Origin: Arthrobacter pascens
GTDB taxonomy: Bacteria; Actinomycetota; Actinomycetes; Actinomycetales; Micrococcaceae
Direction of reading: 5' to 3'
Length of the DNA stretch: 64,000 bases
NCBI RefSeq assembly: GCF_030815585.1
Contig: NZ_JAUSWY010000001.1
Coordinates: 3,534,001 to 3,598,000 of the forward strand
The notes beneath the pieces are model-generated. The model saw only the letters and a list, made by a program, of their open reading frames with translations. It ran no database searches and was not told where the DNA came from. Each line of letters starts with the position of its first letter. The first letter of the stretch is position 1. Below, piece by piece: positions 45,803-55,064 of this stretch. A program made the translations under genes and the position numbers.

Positions 45803-46641
45803 TGAGCACAGTTCCAGCGGCCACCAGCGCCACTAAGAAGAGCCGTCCGCAGATCAACCTGACGGTGCTCCGCCGTGAGGAACTCTCGCCGCACATGGTC
45901 CGGATTGTTGCCGGCGGGGAAGGCTTTGACGATTACGTCAACAACAGTTTCGTGGACCGCTACGTCAAGATTGTTTTCCCGCAGCCTGGCGTGGACTATG
46001 CCCAACCGTTGGACCTGTGGACCATCCGGGAAACCATGCCCCGGGAACAATGGCCGTTCACCCGCACGTACACGGTCAGGTGGGTGAATGAGGCTGCCCG
46101 GGAACTGGCCATCGATTTTGTGATCCACGGCGATGAGGGACTTGCGGGGCCGTGGGCGGCCACGGCACAGCGGGGCGACGCCCTGACGTTCACCGGCCCC
46201 GGCGGAGCCTACAACCCCGCGCAGGACGCCGACTGGTACCTCTTTGCGGGAGACGAAGCCGCCCTGCCGGCCATCGCCGCTTCCCTGGAAGCCTTGCCTC
46301 CGGAGGCCCGCGGCCTGGCGTTCCTCGAAGTGGACAGCCACGCCGACATCCAGCCGATTTCTGCCCCGGACGGCGTGGACATCACCTGGCTCCGGCGGAA
46401 CGGTGCTGCCCCCGGGACAGGCGGGCTGCTGGTTTCGGCCGTCGCCAGCGCCGAGTGGCCTGCCGGCAGGGTTGATGTCTTTGCCCACGGCGAACGCGGA
46501 TATATGAAGGCCCTTCGGGACGTGTTTTTTGTCCAGCGCGGGCTTGAGCGCAAACAGGTGTCTTTGTCCGGCTACTGGGCAAGCGGGCGGGTGGAGGACG
46601 ATTTCCAGGCCGAGAAGAAGCTGCCCGTAGGGCAGATCTAA
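45802..46641 (+). CDS. Siderophore-interacting protein (ferric-siderophore reductase, ViuB/SIP type)
   Basis: The protein has 279 residues from ATG 45802, with AGGG seven bases before. The SIP fold has a flavin-binding FAD_9 part (LSPHMVRIVAGGEGFDDYVNNSFVDRYVKIVF, RTYTVRWVNEAARELAIDFVIHGDEGLAGPWAA) and the C-terminal SIP domain (WYLFAGDEAALPAIAASLEALP, DVFAHGERGYMKALRDVFFVQRGLERKQVSLSGYWASGRVEDDFQAEKK). It reduces ferric siderophores in the cytoplasm to release iron. An IdeR-like box overlapping the start suggests iron repression. No siderophore genes are nearby. Confidence 0.93.
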   Translation: MSTVPAATSATKKSRPQINLTVLRREELSPHMVRIVAGGEGFDDYVNNSFVDRYVKIVFPQPGVDYAQPLDLWTIRETMPREQWPFTRTYTVRWVNEAARELAIDFVIHGDEGLAGPWAATAQRGDALTFTGPGGAYNPAQDADWYLFAGDEAALPAIAASLEALPPEARGLAFLEVDSHADIQPISAPDGVDITWLRRNGAAPGTGGLLVSAVASAEWPAGRVDVFAHGERGYMKALRDVFFVQRGLERKQVSLSGYWASGRVEDDFQAEKKLPVGQI

Positions 46642-46659
46642 GCAGCAGATATGGGAAGG

Positions 46660-48147
46660 CTACCGCCTGCGGGCCCGCCGTCGCTCGTTGCTGGCCAGGC
46701 TGCGGGTCAGGGGCCTGGCCAAGGTGTCGCCAAGCACAATGCCGCCGGCAGCCCCCAGGACAATCGCACCGGCACTGAGCATTCCCCCGGCGCCAAGCAG
46801 GATCTCAGATTCCTCGATCGTCAGCACGTACATCGAGCGGAAAATAGTCAGTCCAGGCAGCAGGATCAGCGCCGCGGGTACGGCAACCACCAGCTGTGGC
46901 GCGCCCATCTTGAGGGCCACCAACCTTGCCAGCAGGCCGATCACCACAGCGGACAGTGCGGGCGAGAACCTGTCGCCAAGACCCAGTGTGTCCGCTCCGA
47001 GCAGTGCCAGGTAGCCCGCAACGCCAACAGCTGCCGTGGGCAGCAGCAGCTTCCAGGCGGTCTGCTCGGTGATGCCAATGGCTATCACCGCAAGGGCGAT
47101 GAAGATGACAAGAACCCACAGGTCGTATGCCGGCGGGAGCGCCTGGGTGACATTGATTTCCTGCATGCCCGTCTTGGAGCCCACCACAAAGGCGACGGCG
47201 ATCCCGGCCACCAGCGCCCCGAAAGTCAGGACCGTGGACAGGAACCGCCCGGCGGCCGTCACGGGGAAGCCGTTGATGGCATCCTGGACGGAGGAGACCA
47301 GACGCCCGGTGGGCAGGAGCAGCAGGATGCCGCCCACCACCACAATCGACGGTGAATTGGTCAGCCCGAACCTCCACAGCAGGAGCGCCACAAACGTCAC
47401 CACGAACGAACACGTCCCCGTGATGAAGAAGTCAGGCATCCGCAAACGTCCCAGCTTCCGGGCCAGGAGGCTCACGCCGATGTTGGAGAGAAATGCGATG
47501 AGGGAGGACACCGGGTCACCGCCGAGCACGCCCACAAACACAGCGGCAAAGACGCCGAAGGCCATGGTGACCATCCAGCGCGGGAAAGGCTTGGGGCTGG
47601 TGATCGCCTCGTCCAGGCGCCGGATGGCCTCATCCCGGCCCACTCCCCCGGCCACAATGTCCGTCACCAGCTGGTGCACTGTGGCCAGCCCGGCGTAGTT
47701 GTTGGTCCAGGAACGCACCACGCGCAGCAGCGAAATGGGCGTCTGGTCCTTGGGAGCGTAGTTGATGGCCACCGACTGGTTGGTGATGTCCACCTCGATG
47801 TTTTTCAGACCCAACGCTGCGGTGACGGCGATGATGCTCGTCTCCACCTCCAAGGCGCCTGCCCCGTACCGGAACATGGTCTCGGCCAGGTGCAGGGCGA
47901 AGTCCAGGGTTTTGCGCGCAGAGGTATCCACCCCTCCCACCTGGATCATCGGGTTGGCGTAGGGGCTCCCGGTGAGCCTGTCCACAATGCTCATCGGCGC
48001 CGTCGGCGGGTTCTCCCCCTGGACCAGGCGCCGCAGCATCCTTTTGGCCGCTGCGTTCTGTCGCAGCTGGGTGGGCGAAATCGGCTGGGTCTTGGGCAGG
48101 CCGTCAGTGGGCGGCTTGGTCCGGGGATCGTCAGGTCGATCGGTCAC
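46660..48147 (-). CDS. thrE: Threonine/serine exporter (ThrE family)
   Basis: The protein has 495 residues from GTG 48147 with GGGAGGAG seven bases upstream. The N-terminal soluble domain (about 60-200, DUF1212/ThrE) carries ETMFRYGAGALEVETSIIAVTAALGL, and is followed by about ten membrane helices (starting WMVTMAFGVFAAVFVGV) including LVSSVQDAINGFPVTAAGRFL. Corynebacterial ThrE exports threonine and serine by proton antiport. Here it lies 45 bases after the first FemAB gene on the same strand, a hint that it belongs to amino-acid handling linked to wall bridges. The basic C-terminus RSLASNERRRARRR is cytoplasmic. Confidence 0.92.
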   Translation of the reverse strand: MTDRPDDPRTKPPTDGLPKTQPISPTQLRQNAAAKRMLRRLVQGENPPTAPMSIVDRLTGSPYANPMIQVGGVDTSARKTLDFALHLAETMFRYGAGALEVETSIIAVTAALGLKNIEVDITNQSVAINYAPKDQTPISLLRVVRSWTNNYAGLATVHQLVTDIVAGGVGRDEAIRRLDEAITSPKPFPRWMVTMAFGVFAAVFVGVLGGDPVSSLIAFLSNIGVSLLARKLGRLRMPDFFITGTCSFVVTFVALLLWRFGLTNSPSIVVVGGILLLLPTGRLVSSVQDAINGFPVTAAGRFLSTVLTFGALVAGIAVAFVVGSKTGMQEINVTQALPPAYDLWVLVIFIALAVIAIGITEQTAWKLLLPTAAVGVAGYLALLGADTLGLGDRFSPALSAVVIGLLARLVALKMGAPQLVVAVPAALILLPGLTIFRSMYVLTIEESEILLGAGGMLSAGAIVLGAAGGIVLGDTLARPLTRSLASNERRRARRR

Positions 48148-48191
48148 TCTGGTACTCCTCCCGGTCTGATGGATGATGCTGTTTGGTGGCC

Positions 48192-49508
48192 TTACGCCCT
48201 GCGCCTCAGGGGCAGTTTGCCCAGCAGGGTACGGCCTGCCGCGATTGCGGTCCGGGCCAGACGGTTGGCCTGGAACACGAGTGGCCGCACGGGCATCACG
48301 AAGTCGCCCAGCAGTTGGACCACTTCCCCGCCAAAGCCCTTTTTGAAGGCGTAGCCGCCGTGCCCTTCTTCGTCCTGGCCCTCGATGCCGAAGGTCCCAT
48401 AGAAGTTGTAGCGGGAGTACCCCTTCTCCAGCGCGTGCAGCATCATGCCCCAGTACAGCGAAGTGGCGCCGTTGAAGTAGATGTAGTCCTGCTTGGTCCC
48501 GCCGATGACGCACACCACCTCATCGCCGAAGCAGACGAAGTGGATGGCCGCCACGGTTGCCACGCCCACGGAATCCGGGAAGCGCTCGATGTCCTTAAGG
48601 CTGCGCTCGTAACTGTCCACGAGGTCCTGGACCACTTTGAGCCGGTTGGCTTTCTTTTTGCTGCCCGTCTCTTCAACCTCGCGGCGCAGGTCGGCCGCGG
48701 CCGCAGATTCCGCTTCGAGCCGTTCGGTGATGGACCTCCGGTAGGCGGGGATGTCAATCTTGGCCATCATGAGTTTGGTGAACTCGGCCGATGTGGTCCG
48801 CAGGAGCTGTTCGTAGTATTCGCGTTCCCGGTAGGTGAAGCCCTTTTCATCCCCTGCCGTGCTCAACGCATCGTAGAACTCATCCAGGGTCTCCAGCGTG
48901 GCCTGCTCCAGGAACACCCCGTTCTTTTCGGCCTTCCGGACGGCTTTTCGCGTCCGGTAGCTGGTGCCCATAATGAGCTCCTCTGAGTCCTGGATGCTCT
49001 CAAGGGTTTTGATGAACATCCAGTTGACGTTCGCGAAGTTCATGTCTGATCCCTGGTGCTCAAAGCCCAGCCGGGCCAGTTCGGCCACCAGGGGCCGGTT
49101 GTCCAGGATTTCCGGGTGCTCGACGCCGTCGGCGTCGTGGGCGACGTACAACAGGTTGGGGGAAATCCTCAGCTCCGCGGCCTTGCGGTCCGCGGCGCGC
49201 GTCTTGAGGAGTTCGACGACGGCACGCACCAGATCAGCGTCCGTGTAGTCCATGAGGGGGCCCTTGGCGCATTCGCACACCTTGTAGCCCCAGCGGTTGG
49301 TGGTGTAATTCAGCTTTCCGGCCGCTACCAGCTCACCATTGCGCCTGACCCCGAAGAGCTCCACGACCTGTCCGCGGGCGCGCTGGAAGCGCGTGAACTC
49401 GGCGGACTGGATGAAGCTGTTTTGCGGGTGGTTCGGGGAAAAAGACTCGAATTCGGCGTCACTGAGGACGGCGAACTCGAGCTCTGTTCCGGCCTTGATT
49501 GAATTCAC
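48192..49508 (-). CDS. FemAB/FemX-type peptidyltransferase (peptidoglycan bridge)
   Basis: The protein has 438 residues from GTG 49508, preceded by GGTGAGG eight bases upstream; an ATG 14 codons earlier is also possible. It is a double-GNAT fold protein: ELEFAVLSDAEFESFSPNHPQNSFIQSAEF, then VVELFGVRRNGELVAAGKLNY, a helical coiled segment (AAADLRREVEETGSKKKANRLKVVQDLVDSYERSL, about 280-315) and TKQDYIYFNGATSLYWGMMLHALEKGYSRYNFYGTFG. It transfers amino acids from tRNA to the stem peptide. The coiled arm is the tRNA-synthetase-like arm of Fem proteins. Confidence 0.92.
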   Translation of the reverse strand: MNSIKAGTELEFAVLSDAEFESFSPNHPQNSFIQSAEFTRFQRARGQVVELFGVRRNGELVAAGKLNYTTNRWGYKVCECAKGPLMDYTDADLVRAVVELLKTRAADRKAAELRISPNLLYVAHDADGVEHPEILDNRPLVAELARLGFEHQGSDMNFANVNWMFIKTLESIQDSEELIMGTSYRTRKAVRKAEKNGVFLEQATLETLDEFYDALSTAGDEKGFTYREREYYEQLLRTTSAEFTKLMMAKIDIPAYRRSITERLEAESAAAADLRREVEETGSKKKANRLKVVQDLVDSYERSLKDIERFPDSVGVATVAAIHFVCFGDEVVCVIGGTKQDYIYFNGATSLYWGMMLHALEKGYSRYNFYGTFGIEGQDEEGHGGYAFKKGFGGEVVQLLGDFVMPVRPLVFQANRLARTAIAAGRTLLGKLPLRRRA

Positions 49509-49592
49509 TGAAGTTACCTCACCTATGGATGTGCTGCCGGCTTGGGGCATGCGCTGACCTTCGTGTTCGTGGATGGGCGGGCAGGGATCCGG

Positions 49593-50729
49593 TCAGTAGA
49601 ACTGGCCACCGGTGCGGGTAGTTTCAAGCCGTCGGAAGATACGTTCGGCACCTTTGACCCAGAGACGGTGTCTGACGGGCCCAAGGACATAGTCGTAGCA
49701 GCCCACAAAATCCGTGACTGTTTTGCTGAAGCTTGTCTTGAACATGCCCATGCCGTACAGCGGATGGGAGGTGTCCTTGATCCTGTCTGCGGGAGGCGTG
49801 CCGCAGAAGTCGTACTCCGCGCAGCCCAGTTCCTTCATCCGGCGGATGGCGGCCCACTGGACCAGATGGGAATCACCGTACTGCTTTCGGTTCTGGGTGG
49901 AACCGCCGTCCTTGTACGTTGCCTTGGATCCGTAGTTGATCACAAAGGCGCCTACGCTCGGCTTCCCGTCCTCGTAGACGAAAAAGAAGTTGCCCTGGCC
50001 CCGGTTGCAGAATTCGTCCCAGAACCGGGAGTAGTACTCGTAGCTGCGCAGCGGCATCGATCCTTTGGCGTTCACTGTGTCCGCCATCAGCTCGTAGAGG
50101 GCGCGGTACGTTTCCGGGCTCTGTTCCCGTTGCACCACTTCGCAGCCTTCGCGTTCGGCGCGGCGGACGGCGTTCCGGGCGCGTGAGGAAATGGCGCGGA
50201 ACACCTCCTTCTCCGGCTCCGCAATATCCAGCAGCGCGGTGGAGTCGTTGGACTGGATGTTAGGGGCCTTCACCAGGCCGGCAGCCGCGAGGTGCGCCCG
50301 GGCTTCAGAACTGGAGACGATGTCCGGCTCGACCTTGATGGCGAAGACGTTGAATTTCCGGCTCCGGGCAAATGCCGCGCACGCATCCAGCGCCGGCTTG
50401 AGGTCCTCAAGGTCAGCCAGGTCGGGCCCTTTGATGAGGTACCAGAGGCGGCCCAGCAGGGGAAACTTCTTCTCCAGAACGAGGTTGTAACTGGCAGTTC
50501 CCGCAGACTCCAGAACCAGGAAGCGGACATCCCAGCCGTGGCCGTTCTTCACCGACGCGTAGGCTGCCGACTGCAGCATGTTGCCGCCGTTCGGGTTGGC
50601 CGTAACGTGCTTGTCCCAGTTCTCAATTTCCTCGGCTGTAGCAAAGCGGGCGGTGAATTCTCGCAAGGGGGCCGTGTCCAATCTCTGGGTTTCGTGCGCT
50701 GTTCGGTGCGTATTGCTGCGTGCGGACAT
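49593..50729 (-). CDS. FemAB/FemX-type peptidyltransferase (peptidoglycan bridge), second copy
   Basis: The protein has 378 residues. It begins with about 25 charged residues and has the Fem core: FTARFATAEEIENWDKHVTANPNGGNMLQSAAYASVKNGHGWDVRFLVLES, RNAVRRAEREGCEV, LHELMADTV-like segment, YEYYSRFWDEFCNRGQGNFFFVYEDGKPSVGAFVINYG and GGSTQNRKQYGDSHLVQWAAIRRMKELGCAEYDFCGTPP. It lacks the long coiled arm of its neighbour. It adds amino acids to peptidoglycan bridges, probably at a different position from the first copy. The gap to the copy downstream is about 85 bases. Confidence 0.92.
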   Translation of the reverse strand: MSARSNTHRTAHETQRLDTAPLREFTARFATAEEIENWDKHVTANPNGGNMLQSAAYASVKNGHGWDVRFLVLESAGTASYNLVLEKKFPLLGRLWYLIKGPDLADLEDLKPALDACAAFARSRKFNVFAIKVEPDIVSSSEARAHLAAAGLVKAPNIQSNDSTALLDIAEPEKEVFRAISSRARNAVRRAEREGCEVVQREQSPETYRALYELMADTVNAKGSMPLRSYEYYSRFWDEFCNRGQGNFFFVYEDGKPSVGAFVINYGSKATYKDGGSTQNRKQYGDSHLVQWAAIRRMKELGCAEYDFCGTPPADRIKDTSHPLYGMGMFKTSFSKTVTDFVGCYDYVLGPVRHRLWVKGAERIFRRLETTRTGGQFY

Positions 50730-50840
50730 GCAGTCACAAGTCTAAAGCCTGATCTGGTCCGGGCTTTCCAGCCTGACGCCAGACCCTCTCAAGCGTGGCC
50801 GTTCCTTGACTCATTGTTCGCGCATGGCGAGGGTTGAGGC

Positions 50841-51416
50841 ATGCAGTCCCATTCCGGAGAATCTCCAGGCCCCAGCCAACCGGCATCCGGCAACCCGGGA
50901 ACCGGTCCGCCAGCATCCGGCCAGCGGGGAACGGCAGCCCAGTTGCTGATGCTCGTGGTTTTTCTTGCAGCCTCTGCCGCGGTGGCCGGACTGGGCAGCG
51001 TGGCTGTTGTAGCCAATGTGAATGGCTGGTTTGCCACCGCTGACATGCCGCCGTGGACCCCACCCAAATCAGCCTTCGGCCCCGTCTGGACTGTGCTCTA
51101 CATCGGGATGGCCGTGGCCGCCTGGTTGGTGTGGCGCCACGGGGCGGGCCTGACCAGCAGGCCGCTGAAGTTGTACTGGGCCCAACTCCTCCTCAACCTC
51201 GCCTGGACGCCGTTGTTCTTTGGCCTCTACCCGATTCTGGGATCGTTGGCCCTGTGGCTGGGTCTCGCGGTGATTCTGGCCCTGATCGTGGCACTGTCGT
51301 TCACCGTGATGGATTTTGGCCCTATCAGCACTCCCGCTGGCATCCTGCTTCTGCCATACCTGTCCTGGGTGATTTTCGCCGGTACCCTCAACGCGTGGGC
51401 TGCCGTCAACAACTGA
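50841..51416 (+). CDS. tspO: TspO/MBR family membrane protein
   Basis: The protein has 191 residues. A Pro/Gly-rich head of about 35 residues precedes the five-helix TspO fold: LLMLVVFLAASAAVAGLGSVA, WFATADMPPWTPPKSAFGPVWTVLYIGMAVAAWLVWR with the conserved PPW.PP...FGPVWT.LY.M, KLYWAQLLLNLAWTPLFFGL, and further helices to LPYLSWVIFAGTLNAWAAVNN. TspO binds porphyrins and steroids and is linked to stress and tetrapyrrole handling. It is convergent with sdaA, seven bases apart at the ends. Confidence 0.94.
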   Translation: MQSHSGESPGPSQPASGNPGTGPPASGQRGTAAQLLMLVVFLAASAAVAGLGSVAVVANVNGWFATADMPPWTPPKSAFGPVWTVLYIGMAVAAWLVWRHGAGLTSRPLKLYWAQLLLNLAWTPLFFGLYPILGSLALWLGLAVILALIVALSFTVMDFGPISTPAGILLLPYLSWVIFAGTLNAWAAVNN

Positions 51417-51422
51417 GCCTGG

Positions 51423-52820
51423 TCAGCATTCCACAACGTTCACAGCAAGGCCGCCCATGGCGGTTTCCTTGTACTTGGAGCTCATGTCGCGGCCGGTCTC
51501 GCGCATGGTCACGATCACCTCGTCCAGGGATACCCGGTGCGAACCATCGCCCCAGAGCGCCATTTTGGCGGCGTTGATGGCCTTGGCGGCGGCGATCGCG
51601 TTGCGTTCGATGCACGGGACCTGCACCAGCCCGCCGATCGGATCACACGTCAGGCCCAGGTTGTGCTCCATCGCGATCTCCGCGGCGTTCTCCACCTGTG
51701 ACGGCGTTCCGCCCATCACCTCGGCCAGGCCTGCCGCGGCCATGGACGACGCCGACCCCACCTCCCCCTGGCAGCCCACCTCAGCACCCGAAATGGACGC
51801 CTGCTCCTTGTACAGCACCCCGATGGCACCGGCCGTCAGCAGGAACTTGACCACAACGTCGTCGCGGTCCTGCTGCGTGGCTTTGTCCATACCCGGAGCG
51901 AAATGCAGTGCGTAATACAACACCGCGGGGATGATGCCGGCCGCGCCGTTGGTGGGGGCGGTGACAACGCGCCCACCGGAGGCATTCTCCTCATTGACAG
52001 CCAGGGCGATCAGGTTGACCCATTCCTGCCAGTACTTGGGGTCCCGGTCCTTGTCCTCCTTCAGGAGGCGGTCATGCCAGTCGGGCGCACGACGGCGGAC
52101 CTTCAGTCCGCCGGGCAGCAGGCCTTCGCGCTTAAGGCTGACCTCCACACAGCTTTCCATCACCGAGTAGATATGGAGCAGGCCGTCGCGGATCTCCTGC
52201 TCCGACGTCGACGCCCTTTCGTTGACGAGCATGACCTCGCCCATGGACAGGCCCTTGGACTGGCAATGGCCCAGGAGCTCCGCGGCAGTCCTGAACGGCA
52301 GGGGGAGCTCCTTCTTGGACTCGTCCAGTTCCTTGAGCGCGGCTTCCTCTTCACCTTCACGGACAATAAAGCCACCACCCACGGAGAAGAACGTGGCTTT
52401 GTGGAGAGAATTGCCGCCGGCGTCTGAGACGGTGAACGTCATGCCGTTGGTGTGCCGGGGAAGGATGGTGAGCGGCCTCAGCACCATGTCCGTCACCCCA
52501 TACGGCAGCGAAACGGCACCGCTGAGCCGCAGCATTCCCGTTTCGGCGATGGTGGCCAGCCGCTCCTCCACCTCGTCGGGCAGGATCAGCTCGGGGTGGA
52601 ATCCTTCCAGGCCCAGCAGGATGGCGGTCATGGTGCCATGGCCGTGGCCGGTCGCCGCAAGCGATCCGTACAGGTCAACCCGGAGTCCGGCAACGCGGCC
52701 AAGCACACCGGAAGACTTGAGCTCCTCGGCGAACACCGCAGCAGCGCGCATGGGGCCCACGGTGTGTGAGCTCGAAGGCCCGATCCCAATGGAAAACAGG
52801 TCAAAGACACCAACAGCCAT
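51423..52820 (-). CDS. sdaA: L-serine ammonia-lyase (iron-sulfur type)
   Basis: The protein has 465 residues in single-chain form. It deaminates L-serine to pyruvate and ammonia using a [4Fe-4S] cluster. The beta part (about 1-170, [33 protein letters not shown]) and alpha part are fused, and the cluster cysteines are present in [33 protein letters not shown] and VPCIERNAI. It is 300 bases downstream of glyA on the same strand and links the serine-glycine genes here to pyruvate. The upstream gap holds palindromic repeats. Confidence 0.95.
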   Translation of the reverse strand: MAVGVFDLFSIGIGPSSSHTVGPMRAAAVFAEELKSSGVLGRVAGLRVDLYGSLAATGHGHGTMTAILLGLEGFHPELILPDEVEERLATIAETGMLRLSGAVSLPYGVTDMVLRPLTILPRHTNGMTFTVSDAGGNSLHKATFFSVGGGFIVREGEEEAALKELDESKKELPLPFRTAAELLGHCQSKGLSMGEVMLVNERASTSEQEIRDGLLHIYSVMESCVEVSLKREGLLPGGLKVRRRAPDWHDRLLKEDKDRDPKYWQEWVNLIALAVNEENASGGRVVTAPTNGAAGIIPAVLYYALHFAPGMDKATQQDRDDVVVKFLLTAGAIGVLYKEQASISGAEVGCQGEVGSASSMAAAGLAEVMGGTPSQVENAAEIAMEHNLGLTCDPIGGLVQVPCIERNAIAAAKAINAAKMALWGDGSHRVSLDEVIVTMRETGRDMSSKYKETAMGGLAVNVVEC

Positions 52821-52857
52821 GGTCGGTTCCTAACTAAGAGTGTGGTTGGGTTGGGTA

Positions 52858-52930
52858 GTGGGTGACCGAATTCCTCCGCGTGCTGCTCCTTCGTCGCTCT
52901 GACGCACGCTTCCGGAATCCGCTCACCCAC
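52858..52930. repeat. Palindromic intergenic repeat, copy 1
   Basis: The outer arms GTGGGTGA (52858-52865) and TCACCCAC (52923-52930) close a long imperfect hairpin. Its core, 52878-52909, is the inverted copy of a 32-base core at 54987-55018 with only two differences, which are compensatory in the stem. Confidence 0.75.
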
Positions 52931-52991
52931 CGTCGGTCTCTCACCCTTACGGACAATCACTGACTGCCTGACTCTTAAGGGGACGGACGAT

Positions 52992-53100
52992 GGCCCCTTC
53001 GGGTCCGGCCTCCGGCAGCATGCGTCTAAGGGAGCGTCACGTCCGCTCAGCGGGCGTCTTCGCGACCGAGCATGCAGAGGAGGTCGGACACGACGGGCCC
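52992..53100. repeat. Palindromic intergenic repeat, copy 2
   Basis: The left arm (52992-53023) is 94-97 percent like 54961-54992, and its reverse complement is mirrored in the right arm (53070-53100). Both arms end in GCATGC and flank a loop of about 46 bases. Same family as the copies at 52858 and 54961. Confidence 0.75.
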
Positions 53101-53118
53101 CAAAGCCAGCCACGGACT

Positions 53119-54444
53119 TCAGGACAGTGGTGCGACGCCCGGGTAGAGCGGGTGGGCTGCCGCGAGGGCATCCACGCGGGAGCGCAGGCCGGAAAGGTCT
53201 GCGCCGGCGTCGGCGATCAGGGCCTCGGCGATGATGTCAGCGACCTCACGGAAGGCCGCCTTGCCAAAGCCCCGCGTAGCCAGCGCCGGGGTGCCGATCC
53301 TCAGCCCGGAGGTAACCATCGGCGGGCGCGGATCGAACGGCACTGCGTTGCGGTTGACCGTGATGTCGATCTCCGCGAGCCGGTCCTCGGCCTGCTGACC
53401 GTCAAGCTCACAGTCGCGCAGGTCAACAAGTACCAGATGCACGTCGGTTCCGCCGGAGATCACGTTGATCCCCTTGGCTTTGACATCCGGCTGGACCAGG
53501 CGGTCAGCCAGGATCCGGGCGCCGGCCAGGACGCGTTCCTGGCGCTCCTTGAACTCGGCGGACGCGGCGATCTTGAAGGCCACCGCCTTTCCAGCGATGA
53601 CGTGTTCCAGCGGTCCGCCCTGCTGGCCCGGGAACACTGCCGAGTTGATCTTCTTGGCAATGCCGGCGTCGTTGGTCAGGATAATGCCGCCGCGCGGGCC
53701 GGCGAGGGTCTTGTGCGTGGTGGAGGTGGTCACGTGGGCGTGCGGCACCGGTGACGGGTGCAGGCCCGCGGCCACCAGGCCCGCGAAGTGTGCCATGTCC
53801 ACCATCAGATAGGCCCCCACCGAGTCGGCGATCCGGCGGAACTCGGCGAAGTCCAGCTGGCGTGCGTACGCGGACCAGCCCGCCACGATCAGCTGCGGCC
53901 TGTGCTCCTGAGCCAGGCGCTCCACCTCGGCCATGTCGATTCGGTGGTCCTCCTCGCGGACCTGGTACGGAATGACGTTGTACAGGCGGCCGGAGAAGTT
54001 GATCTTCATGCCATGCGTCAGGTGTCCGCCGTGGGCCAGGTTCAGGCCCATGATCGTGTCGCCCGGCTTGATCAGGGCGTGCATCACCGAGGCGTTCGCC
54101 TGCGCGCCGGAGTGCGGCTGCACGTTCGCGTATTCTGCACCGAACAGGGCTTTCACCCTGTCGATGGCCAGCTGCTCAATAACGTCCACGTGCTCGCAGC
54201 CGCCGTAGTAGCGCTTGCCCGGGTAGCCCTCGGCGTACTTGTTGGTCAGGACCGAGCCCTGCGCCTGCATCACGGCCACGGCGGTGTGGTTTTCCGACGC
54301 GATCATTTCCAGGCCGTCGCGCTGGCGGGTCAGTTCGTCGTCGATCTTGGCGGCGATCTCCGGATCCAGCTCGGACAGCTGGGCGTCCAGGCTCGGGGAA
54401 ACTACCTGCTCGAACGCGGCAGTGCCTGCGGCTGCGGCGCTCAC
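53119..54444 (-). CDS. glyA: Serine hydroxymethyltransferase
   Basis: The protein has 441 residues. It interconverts serine and glycine with tetrahydrofolate, supplying one-carbon units. The N-terminal [50 protein letters not shown], the PLP-binding [19 protein letters not shown] with the Schiff-base Lys, and [28 protein letters not shown] are canonical. Its start overlaps the gcvH stop by four bases (54441-54444), so glycine cleavage and SHMT are translationally coupled. The protein ends at LYPGVAPLS. Confidence 0.97.
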   Translation of the reverse strand: MSAAAAGTAAFEQVVSPSLDAQLSELDPEIAAKIDDELTRQRDGLEMIASENHTAVAVMQAQGSVLTNKYAEGYPGKRYYGGCEHVDVIEQLAIDRVKALFGAEYANVQPHSGAQANASVMHALIKPGDTIMGLNLAHGGHLTHGMKINFSGRLYNVIPYQVREEDHRIDMAEVERLAQEHRPQLIVAGWSAYARQLDFAEFRRIADSVGAYLMVDMAHFAGLVAAGLHPSPVPHAHVTTSTTHKTLAGPRGGIILTNDAGIAKKINSAVFPGQQGGPLEHVIAGKAVAFKIAASAEFKERQERVLAGARILADRLVQPDVKAKGINVISGGTDVHLVLVDLRDCELDGQQAEDRLAEIDITVNRNAVPFDPRPPMVTSGLRIGTPALATRGFGKAAFREVADIIAEALIADAGADLSGLRSRVDALAAAHPLYPGVAPLS

Positions 54445-54824
54445 AGTTCGCCGCCGTTCTTGGCCGCGTAGTCCTCGGCGGACAGCAGCGGCCCGTCAGA
54501 CTCGGCGGCCACCTTGAAGAGCCAGCCCGCACCGTAGGGATCATTGTTGACCAGCGCGGGGTCGTCGACGACGGCGGGATTGACCTCCGTGACCTCGCCG
54601 GTCACCGGGGCGTACAGGTCCGAGACGGACTTGGTGGACTCCACCTCGCCGCACGTCTCCCCCGCCGTGACCGCAGAGCCCACCTCGGGCAGTTCCACGT
54701 ACACGATGTCGCCGAGGGCATCAGTGGCCACGGCGGAAATCCCGACGGACACCAGGTTCCCACCCTCGCGGGCCACCCACTCGTGCTCGTCGGAGTACTG
54801 CAATTCAGGGGCAACTTTTGCCAT
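54441..54824 (-). CDS. gcvH: Glycine cleavage system H protein
   Basis: The protein has 127 residues from ATG 54824 ([21 protein letters not shown]). It shuttles the aminomethyl group on lipoyl-lysine between P, T and L proteins. The lipoyl site is [18 protein letters not shown] (Lys65), with [21 protein letters not shown] before it. Length is normal. It overlaps glyA. The 240 bases upstream to the gcvT stop contain a 32-base tandem repeat and a palindromic repeat. Confidence 0.96.
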   Translation of the reverse strand: MAKVAPELQYSDEHEWVAREGGNLVSVGISAVATDALGDIVYVELPEVGSAVTAGETCGEVESTKSVSDLYAPVTGEVTEVNPAVVDDPALVNNDPYGAGWLFKVAAESDGPLLSAEDYAAKNGGEL

Positions 54825-54850
54825 GTGTTTTTCCTTTGCGTTGGTTTGTG

Positions 54851-54929
54851 AAAGTGAGAGAGCGTCGGCCCAAACCTTGCGAAAAGTGAGAGAGCGTCGG
54901 CCCAAACCTTGCGAAAAGTGAGAGAGCGT
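54851..54929. repeat. 32-bp tandem repeat upstream of gcvH
   Basis: Two full units and a partial third begin at 54854, 54886 and 54918, each opening GTGAGAGAGCGT and followed by CGGCCCAAACCTTGCGAAAA. The first two are identical. They lie 30-105 bases before the gcvH start on its leader side. Confidence 0.85.
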
Positions 54930-54960
54930 TGGGGTGGAACCCGCCGTAGGTGACCAGCGC

Positions 54961-55043
54961 GGCCCCTTCGGGTCCGGTCTCCGGCAGCATGCGTCAGAGC
55001 GACGAAGGAGCAGCATGCAGAGGTGGCCGGACCCGACGGGCCT
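54961..55043. repeat. Palindromic intergenic repeat, copy 3
   Basis: It opens with a 35-base match to copy 2 (one mismatch), contains the 32-base core 54987-55018 bounded by GCATGC...GCATGC, and closes with a right arm matching copy 2 (GCAGAGG...CCGACGGGCC). It folds into one long imperfect hairpin between gcvT and gcvH. Confidence 0.75.
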
Positions 55044-55064
55044 AAGGTGACCACCGGAGCTGGG

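Noticed and set aside
54851..54929. CRISPR array
   Set aside because: The period is 32 bases with no unique spacers: the repeats follow one another directly, so it is a tandem repeat. No cas gene is present.
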